Assembly: GCA_030789695.1 (NCBI GenBank)
Contig: CM061138.1
Location: forward strand, 180,769,051-180,833,050
Length of the DNA: 64,000 nt
Source: Scilla litardierei
Taxonomy: Eukaryota; Streptophyta; Magnoliopsida; Asparagales; Asparagaceae
Reading direction: 5' to 3'
The position numbers and the translations under genes were made by a program. Positions 56,701-64,000 of this stretch are shown here, one piece after another. Under the pieces are notes generated by a model, which was given only the letters and a program-made list of their open reading frames with translations, was not told where the DNA came from and made no database searches. Each line of letters opens with the position of its first letter. Position 1 is the stretch's first letter.

Positions 56701-57999
56701 AAAAAGGGAAGCAGTTAGCTAGTACATGGAGTGATGATGAGTTTGAGGGAAGTGCTGGAGATGAGGACATCACCCGCAACTATGTTTCTTTCACAGCATC
56801 CTTGAAAAAACAATCTGACTGCAACACTCACAGTCATGTTGGATCTGATGTTTGCAACATCAGTTATGACATCTGTCAATAAGTTGGACAATGTCAGTCC
56901 CAGTGTTGCAACATCAACTAAAACATATAACAGTGAATCAGACTCTGAAGCTGAAAGTGATGAAGATTTGAGTGAAGAGGATATTCTAACAGCCTATCAA
57001 ATGATGTATAATAAATGGATAAAGATCTGTGAAATAAACAAAACATTGAAAGATAAAAATATCAGATTGAAGGGAGAAAAGGAAGAAGCCAAAGCCAGAC
57101 TTGTGGAAGCCGAACACAGTCTCAGAAATTTAGAAGGTACTTTCAGAAAAACTCTGCTCATGGCTGAGAAGGCTGATAGTATTCTAAATAAATGGAACTC
57201 CGGGAAGTCGAAACTAGATGATATTTTGGATATGGGGAAGACTTCAGAAGATCGCACTGGTGTGGGATACAATAGAGTAGCCTATTACCATGTGCATACT
57301 GAGAGAAGAATTCATGTCACAAAAGAACTTGAAAGAATGGGTCAACACAAGAGCCATGATCAGAAGAAGAAGCTGACTAGAGGCGTAAAAGGTGGTCGTC
57401 ATATGTATGGTTACTGTAAGTTCATATGCCATACTGAGACAAACTGCTTCAGTCACATGCGACATTGCTTAGAAGGAAAAAATGTTAGGCAACATGATAT
57501 GAAGATGAAGAAGTGCTGGGTAAGGAAGTCTGACCTGTACAGCATGGTGGCCTACACATCTTTGATTGCATCCTCCGATAATATCTGGTATTTTGATAGT
57601 GGATGCTCTCGTCATATAACTGGTAACAAGAAAGTGCTAGATAATTACATGACATGCACTGAAGGTCGTGTGACATTTGGTGACGGTCGAGAAAGCAAAG
57701 TTGTAGCAAAAGGAGATCTGAATGTGGTCGGGTTTCCTAAGCTTAAGAACGCTCTGCAAGTCGAAGATCTTAAAGCAAACCTTATTAGCATCAGTCAGTT
57801 GTGTGACCAAGGGCTATTGGTGAGGTTTACTAAGGCGAGATGTCTTGTGTTCTATTCTAGTCAAGAATGCATTCTGAGTGGACAAATATCTGCTGATAAC
57901 TGCTATCTCCTCCAAGAGACTACTACTTATCTTCATACTCTTGCTGATGTGTCTGAACAGTGGCATCAAAACTAGGGCATCTGAACTTTAAAACTCTCA
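56701..57999 (+). pseudogene. Sirevirus gag tail and aspartic protease
   Basis: A coiled coil (about 57020-57200) leads to a degenerate Cys/His segment and then the protease active site FDSGCSRHITGNKK near 57592, with LISISQLCDQGLLV downstream. The main open frame is 56836-57975. The pre-integrase part breaks at 57975 (stop in HQN where the family has HxxLGH). Confidence 0.85.
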
Positions 58000-58510
58000 T
58001 GAAAATCTCTAAGATGGGTGCTATCAGATGAATACATGTGTTAAACAAGAATGAAGGCGTATGTGGTCCATGTCAACTGGGCAAGCAGCAGAAGACTAAC
58101 CACAAACAACTGCAGATCATTACTACGTCCAAGATTCTGGAACTATTACATATGGATCTGACTGGACCGATATCTGAAACTAGTGTCGGAGGTAAGAAAT
58201 ACATTTTTGTCTGTGATGATGACTTTTCTAGGTTTACCTGGGTAGATTTCCTTCAGAAAAAATCAGACACTTTTGAAGCATTTAAGAAATTATGTGTTCG
58301 TCTGCAAATTGAGAAAGGAAGCATTATCTGCCAGATTGTTAGAATCGGAAGTGATCATGGAAATGAGTTTGAAAACCGATCATTTGCTGATTTCTGTAAG
58401 TCCCGAGGTATTGCTCACGAATTTTCGGCCCCAAAGACTCCTCAACAAAATGGAGTTGTCGAGAGGAAGAACCGAACCTTGCAAGAGATGGCTCATGTTA
58501 TGCTAAATGC
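58000..58510 (+). pseudogene. Sirevirus integrase, part 1
   Basis: GVCGPCQLGKQ marks the integrase zinc finger, preceded by a stop (TGA, 58028-58030). Core motifs LLHMDLTGPISE (first Asp), RIGSDHGNEFENRSF (second Asp) and QQNGVVERKNRT (Glu) are intact. The reading frame is cut at 58510 by a hAT element and resumes at 59259. Confidence 0.87.
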
Positions 58511-59250
58511 TAGGGGTGGCAATTTTCAGCCCGGCACGATAGCCCGGCACGGGCCCGGCACGATAAGACCGTGCTTGGGCCAACAATTTTGGCCCGAAAT
58601 CCTTATCGGACTGGGCCGACCCGGCCCGGTTCATTTTCGGGCCGAATCCGGGCTAAGCTTTTCAGCCCATGGGCGGCACGACACGGCACAAAAAGCATTT
58701 GGTCGCCCCACTTCAATTTGACCACACAATGATCTAAAACGGATTTCAGTAATGTGCATTCATTTATGGTGTTGAGTCCAATGTCATGAATCTTATCAGA
58801 TCAAGGTCCAAATATCATAAATTTTAACAACTTCCCGCCAGCGCCAACTTTGATGTCTTCGGATCTTGGGATCTTCGGAACCGATCTCAGTTTTCGAGAG
58901 GACAAAAAACCACCAAACATGTTACTTCATCTTGTCAAATAAATGAAAATAATGTAGGACATCACCTTATGCAACCCACTTAATCCTCTTCTTTCGTGCT
59001 CCATTTCGATGCATCATTAAGCATAAGAGACAAGTTTGTATTTAAAAATATGATAAAATATTGTCACAATACATAATTCATTCAACCCTATCGGACCGGG
59101 CCGGGCGACCCGAATTTTTATCGGACCGTGCCCGAGCCTCTCCGGAATGGCCCGAAGTCTTATTGGGCCGGGCCGGCCCAGTCCTTTAAGAAAATCGAAC
59201 CGGGCCGACACGGCCCGATAAGACCGGGCCGGCCCGAATTGCCACCCCTA
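58511..59250. mobile_element. hAT non-autonomous element, 740 bp, TSD CTAAATGC
   Basis: Perfect 14 bp inverted ends TAGGGGTGGCAATT / AATTGCCACCCCTA and an exact 8 bp target duplication (58503-58510, 59251-59258). Subterminal regions are full of GGGCCGG / CCCGGCAC motifs, the usual transposase-binding repeats of hAT elements. No transposase ORF. Confidence 0.92.
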
Positions 59251-59258
59251 CTAAATGC

Positions 59259-59475
59259 TAGAGAGGTCAGTGTAAGGTGGTGGGCTGAAGCTATCAATAC
59301 GGCATGCTTTACAATTAACAGAGTTTATCTTCGTCCTCTAACTGAGAAAACTCCGTATGAAATCTGGAAGGGAAGAAAGCCGGATGTCTTCTACTTTCAC
59401 ATCTATGGAAGCAAGTGCTATATTTTAAATGACCGTACTCCAAGAGGGAAGTTTGATGCTAAAAGTGATGAATGA
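59259..59475 (+). pseudogene. Sirevirus integrase, part 2
   Basis: Continues in frame after the hAT element: RWWAEAINTACFTINRVYLRP, then EIWKGRKPDVFYFHIYGSKCY, the C-terminal Copia integrase motifs, to a stop at 59473-59475. Confidence 0.85.
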
Positions 59476-60650
59476 ATATTTCTGGGTTACTCTACATCCA
59501 GTCGTGCGTATAGAGTCTACAATAAACGTACTAATATCATAATGGAGTCTATTAATGTTGTTGTGGATGATTTTGATCAGCAAACAGAGACTGCCACAGC
59601 TGAGGGATGTCATCACAGGAGGACTACACAGAAGAAGAAGAGCATGTTGTAACCGATGTTGCAACACCAGATACAACACATGATCATGTTGCAACTGATG
59701 TTTCAACACAAGAGACAACATCAACTGAAGAACCTGAAGGTGGTCAAGCCGTTGCTCACACTCATGATGGTATCACCAGAGTTATCAGGGATCACCCTCC
59801 AGAGCTGGTTATAGGGGATATGTTTGAAGAATGGCATACAAGAGCCATGAGCCGTGTCAACTATCGAGACCTTGCAGGGTATGTTTTATCTCTCTTGTTG
59901 AACCTAAGAATGTGAAGGAAGCTCTTCTTAATGAATTCTGGGTGGCAGCCATGCAAGAACTGAATCAGTTTTAGAGGAATGATGTCTGGACTATTGTTGA
60001 AAGACCAAATGGTATAAATGTTATTGGTACCAAGTGGATCTTTAAGAACAAGACTGATGAGAAGGGGAACATAACTCGCAACAAAGCTCGTCTGGTGGCT
60101 CAGGGTTATACTCGGTTGAAGGTGTTGATTTTGATGAGACGTTTGCTCCTGTAGCACGTCTCTAATCCATCAGACTCTTACTAACAGTAGCATGTAGTTT
60201 CAAGTTCAAACTACATCAGATAGATGTGAAGAGTGCCTTCCTCAATGGTATTCTGAATGAAGAGATCTATGTGGAGCAGCCCAAAGGCTGTGAGGATCCG
60301 TTCTTTCCAGGTCACGTGTATCAGTTAAAAAGGCTCTTTATGGTTTGAAGCAAGCTCCGAGAGCCTGGTATGATAGGCTAACCAAATATTTACTTCAGAA
60401 AGGCTACGTTAGAGGGGGAGCTGACAAGACACTATTTGTTCAGAAAACCAAGGCCACAGTGATAGTAGCTCAGATCTACGTTGATGATATAGTGTTTGGC
60501 TCTACCTCTCAGAAGTTAGTGAATGAATTTATTAATCTTATGCAGAAGGAATTTGAAATGAGCATAGTGGGACACTCAATATGTTTCTGGGTCTTCAAGT
60601 GAAGCAATCCAATGAGGGGCTACTTATATCCCAAAGTAAGTATGCTATGA
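59476..60650 (+). pseudogene. Sirevirus reverse transcriptase
   Basis: A linker with VNVVVDDFD and Ala/Thr-rich DVAT repeats precedes RT. VIGTKWIFKNKTDEKGN, QIDVKSAFLNGILNEEIYVEQP, LYGLKQAPRAWYDRL and the catalytic YVDDIVFG (near 60479) are seen in several frames. Stops (for example TAA at 60163) and frame shifts disable it. Confidence 0.87.
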
Positions 60651-61415
60651 ATCTGGTGAAGAGGTTTGGGCTAGAGAATGCTAGACAGGTACGTACTCCT
60701 ATGTCTACAAGTGAAAAACTAACTAAAGAAGTCTGTGGAGGTTACGCTGTATAGGATCATGATAAGGAGTCTTCTTTATCTCACTGCTAGCAGACCTGAC
60801 ATCAGTTTCAGTGTGGGAGTGTGTACTCGTTATCAAGCATCTCCCAATGAGTCTCACATTACGGCAATAAAAAGAATTATCAGATACATAAGTGGTACGG
60901 CTGATTATGGTATTTGGTATACCAAAGATACTAACACTCTTCTGTCAGGTTACAGTGACGCTGATTGGGCAGGCAATGTTGATGATAGGAAGAGTACTAT
61001 AGGTGAGTGTTTTCATGTTGGAAACAATCTTGTTTCATGGTACAGCAAGAAGCAGAATTTTATCTCCTTATCCACGGCAAAAGCTGAGTATATAGCATCT
61101 GGAAGTTGTACACAACTATTATGGATGAAGCAGATGTTAACTGATTATAGAGTGAAACAAGCTATTTTAACTATTCTATGCGACAACCAAAGTGCTCTCA
61201 ACATTTCAAAGTATCCAGTACAACACTCGAGAACAAGGCACATAGACATACGTCACCACTTTATTAGAGAATTGGTAGAGAAAAAAGTGCTTGTTATGGA
61301 CTATGTTGCAACATCATGTCGACTAGCAGACATACTAAACCACTTGACTCGGGCAGATTTGAAGAGTTACAACAAGCTCTTGGACTTTGTCGTATTTAAT
61401 TTTCTATACCTATAG
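60651..61415 (+). pseudogene. Sirevirus RNase H
   Basis: Open from 60735 to 61415: SLLYLTASRPDISFSVGVC, SGYSDADWAGNVDDRKST, LSTAKAEYIASGSCTQLLW and SRTRHIDIRHHFIRE, the standard order of Copia RNase H. The linking sequence before 60735 has a frame change. Confidence 0.87.
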
Positions 61416-61560
61416 TATATCTCATGTTGCAACACGGGATTTAGTTTCGGGTCTCTATTTCTGCGCTTATTTCCACTTCCCAAATTTTCAGAGAAAAGAG
61501 GTCCTCTATTCTAGTGTTTCCTTGTGGCTCTCTGAGGAATACTTCCTCTTCTCCATTGAT

Positions 61561-63680
61561 ATGGCCCGTGATCAAGATCGAAAATCAGCACAAGCACCTC
61601 GCCATTACTCTCGGCGCTCTTACTCAGTGAAAGCAGCAGTGTCTCCCTCCTCGCCTCCTCCATTGAAGCGGAAAAGGGTGGTATCTCCATCCGCTCGTGT
61701 TCCTTCTCGTGATTCTCCCTCTCCCTCTTCCTCTTCGGTGTCTTCCACCCACATGCATTGCCCTGCCATGGCCAATTTGGAAGTTGTGCCTTTTGCCCCA
61801 ATTTCTATTCAGCGGGAGGTACCCACTTCTTCTGCGGATACTTCTGTTCCAGTTACCATAAATGACTGGTTATGGCATCTCCGAAAGTCTGAAAAGAAGT
61901 TCGATTTGTCTTATATGGATTTTTCTGGTGTGCGTTTTGGTCCCTATCAATTGGACAAATTGGATGGAAAGTTGAAATGTGTCCAAGTGGTTGATGACGA
62001 CTCTATTATTTTGGTCACTTTTCGGCGTCGTCGCTCTTCAGTCAAATTGACAGAGATTGTCGTTTTGGAATATTCAGATTCTTCCATCTCTATATTTACT
62101 GAGGCTGTGGGTGGTGATGCTGGTGCTGAGGAATCTTCTGGTCCTCCTAAGCCTCCTATCTCTGGTGATGATCAAGATTGGGGTCACGACCCTGAAATTC
62201 CTGCTGATATGGTAGATGACTATCGCATGGAGGATACTGTTGCTGCTGATGACTCTAGTATCCCATCTGCTACTCCTGATCTTGCTGCCTCTGAGGATGG
62301 TCTAACATTGGGTGAAAATGACCATTCAAATGTTGCAACACAAACTGATGTTGCACCTGATGTTGCAACAGCACCTCATGTTGATGAAGAGCTTTTGGTT
62401 GATGTTGCAACACAGGATGCAATATGAACCCCTGCTGACCATGCTGATTCTACTGGATCCCCTCCTGTCCAGCCTGTGCCTGCTGTTGAGGTCCCTCCTA
62501 TCCACAAACAAAGGACCTCCTCCAAGAAAAGATCTGTTCATTAATGCTCTACCTCACCATCTTCTTCCAAGAAGGCTAAAGTCTCTGCTGAAGCAGGTTC
62601 TGTCTCTCCCCCTTATTTACAATCTCTGATGCTATGAGCAAACAATTCTTTGACCTAGCATGCAAGAAAAGGTGGTCACATTATTCTGACAGGTCAATTC
62701 TTGCTGAAAAGCACCTAGCTGTTGACTCTTTTTCTAAAACCCAGTTTGTGTCTGTCCTGAAGGACATCAAGCTATGTCACTCAGCCATATGTTTCAGATC
62801 TTTCAATCATATGCTTTTTAAGGAATTTTATTGCAATCTATCTAGATCAACAGGAATAGCTCTGTCCAGATGGTCCTTCCACTCATATGTCAGGGGGAAA
62901 ATTGTATCTTTTTCCCCCTCTGTGATTAACAAGCTACTGAAGTGGACATGTCCTGCCTCTCTTTCCTCCTTTGTGGACACTGTTGGTACTGATCATAACA
63001 CCTTCATTAAGGTAGTCACTGCTGGAAAATTGATGTGTTGACCCAAGTCCGCCTCTTTTCATTCCTCCTCCTTGTCTGCTAAATATTTTCTGCTCTATAA
63101 ACTTGCAACAAGAAACTGGTTATCCATATCTAATGTGTCAGTGGTCACTAAAGATATGTGCAGATTGTTATATTGTGCTGGTACTAAGCAGCCCTTCAAT
63201 TTGGGAAGAATCATCTTTGATTCTATTTTATCTCAGGCAGAAACATTTGTAGCATCACCTTCTTTACCTCATCCTTGTCTCATTTCCTTGTTGCTACACT
63301 CTCAGAAGATATTGCCCTCTGCTAATGAACTGACTATTCCTTCTGAGAGCATTGTGTTTACCATTAGATCAGTTGCTGGGAAGACTGATGACATATCCAC
63401 TGTGGCTTCACCATCTCCTGTCATTGGAGCTATTCCTTCATCTCCAGTCTCTACTGTTAGTCAACCCTCCGATGCCCCTCCTACAGTTTCTGAGCTCTCT
63501 GCTGGATCAGATTCTCTTATACGTGAAGACATCTCCATTTATGAGGCTGCTTTACAGGATGTGAACACTCAGATTGGGCTTCTTCATGCTCAAAAGACCA
63601 TGTTTGAGAACATGATTTTATTTCTGAAGACCAAGCTTCTCTCCCTCTTTAGTGGATTCAGATGGTGCAGCTGGTGATAG
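61561..63680 (+). pseudogene. Third ORF after pol (Sirevirus 'envelope-like' position)
   Basis: ATG 61561 (MARDQDRKSA). The first part (to a stop at 62425-62427) has a basic Ser/Pro-rich N-terminus with PLKRKRVVSPS, possibly a nuclear signal, then repeated DVAT units. Two further frames (62634-63041 and 63072-63677) carry a region of the plant mobile-element type (YVRGKIVSFSPSVINKLL ... FNLGRIIFDSI), then a Ser/Pro stretch and a short coiled coil. I see no signal peptide or clear membrane segments, so a virus-type envelope role is not supported. Frames are broken by stops. Confidence 0.6.
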
Positions 63681-64000
63681 TTCTATATGAGATTACCCTT
63701 TGGGATTTATGACACAAAGGGGGAGAGTTTTGTTAGTTTTGTTGGTTGGTGTGGTTGGTGTTGCTGCTGGCAGTTGTGGGGAGGTATATAGCGGGTTCTT
63801 GCTATGTTTTTGTTTCAGTTGTTCTGGTACAGTTCTCTGATAATATGTAGTCTATTGCTACTTCTGTTAGTATGAATTAAGGATCAGTTCATCTGTTGAA
63901 TCTGCCTATTCTGGATATAATCTTGTGCTCCTGAATTTCTAGTTCATTTTCTACATGACTTTTTAATAATGAGATTGTGCCACTAAATGCCAAAGGAGGA
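63681..64000 (+). other. 3' internal tail with polypurine tracts
   Basis: AAAGGGGGAGAG at about 63717 and CCAAAGGAGGA at the last bases are purine tracts. The final TAAATGCCAAAGGAGGA resembles the sequence before a Sirevirus LTR, so the 3' LTR should start just after the window end. Confidence 0.65.

Larger units (their letters stand above)
54827..64000 (+). mobile_element. Sirevirus-type Copia element with extra 3' ORF (right end outside)
   Basis: 5' LTR, initiator-tRNA primer site, gag with zinc knuckle, protease, integrase, RT, RNase H and a third ORF after pol, the layout of Sireviruses with an 'envelope-like' ORF. The last bases (GCCAAAGGAGGA) look like the final polypurine tract before the 3' LTR. 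Coding parts have many stops and frameshifts, so the copy is inactive. It lies upstream of the ataxin-3 exon, perhaps in an intron. The left flank of the LTR is AGAAC. Confidence 0.85.

Noticed and set aside
58511..58721. Extension of the integrase ORF into the GGCCCGG region
   Set aside because: This is readthrough into the inserted hAT element; the integrase frame resumes at 59259.
61387..61560. N-terminal extension of the third ORF from 61387
   Set aside because: The stretch overlaps the end of RNase H and a better ATG with basic N-terminus is at 61561.

Overview
The window is nuclear DNA of a flowering plant. Two spliced genes of plant type (a reticulon-like protein and an ataxin-3/Josephin homologue) sit in a landscape that is otherwise almost all transposable elements: plant-type Ty3/Gypsy and Ty1/Copia LTR elements with tRNA primer sites, a FAR1/Mutator-like transposase gene with an OTU tail, hAT-type and Tourist-type short elements. 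I cannot name the species. No rRNA, tRNA, CRISPR array or bacterial-type operon was seen.

Layout. 1-5483: first copy of a composite Gypsy repeat (LTR in + orientation joined to a Tat-type gag in - orientation), split by a 3.0 kb TG...CA solo LTR (1043-4036). 5484-18467: a degenerate FAR1/MULE transposase gene with an OTU-protease tail, cut inside its SWIM zinc finger by a Gypsy element of the Athila/Tat type (5811-16487, minus strand, both LTRs, target duplication ATATG). 18468-19929: weak or empty. 19930-27592: an antisense ORF of a second Tat-type element, cut by a Copia solo LTR (20644-27396, TSD GAGAA). That LTR itself holds a hAT-like element (20999-21473) and a 4.5 kb solo LTR (22164-26626, TSD AGAAC). 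27593-31199: second copy of the composite LTR(+)/gag(-) repeat, then a primer site and a minus-strand LTR. 31589-32351: intact three-exon reticulon-like gene. 32796-36660: a solo LTR (TSD ATAAT), then the LTR, primer site and gag of a related Tat-type element. 36661-48313: a gag-only Sirevirus-type Copia element with a duplicated 3' tail plus LTR, its gag split by a 4.0 kb solo LTR (39800-43818). 48314-50554: Copia LTR scrap, antisense ORF with its own TATA box, and a Tat-type 3' LTR. 50555-51735: LTR remnants. 51831-52667: last coding exon of the ataxin-3 homologue, then a long intron-like region with a tandem duplication and a Tourist-type MITE. 54827-64000: a second Sirevirus-type Copia element with gag, protease, integrase, RT, RNase H and an extra 3' ORF. 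A 740 bp hAT element (58511-59250) interrupts its integrase, and its 3' LTR lies just past the window.

Most element genes carry stops or frameshifts. Only the reticulon gene looks intact from start to stop. The ataxin-3 exon is open but its N-terminal exons are not in the window. The most unusual signal is a cluster of near-identical 10 bp palindrome-like motifs (CAGTCGACTG / CAGTCGCCTG) placed just upstream of the TATA box in the LTRs of two unrelated elements, one Gypsy and one Copia, in the same sense relative to transcription. The second is an antisense ORF with its own TATA box at nearly the same spacing in two Tat-type elements.
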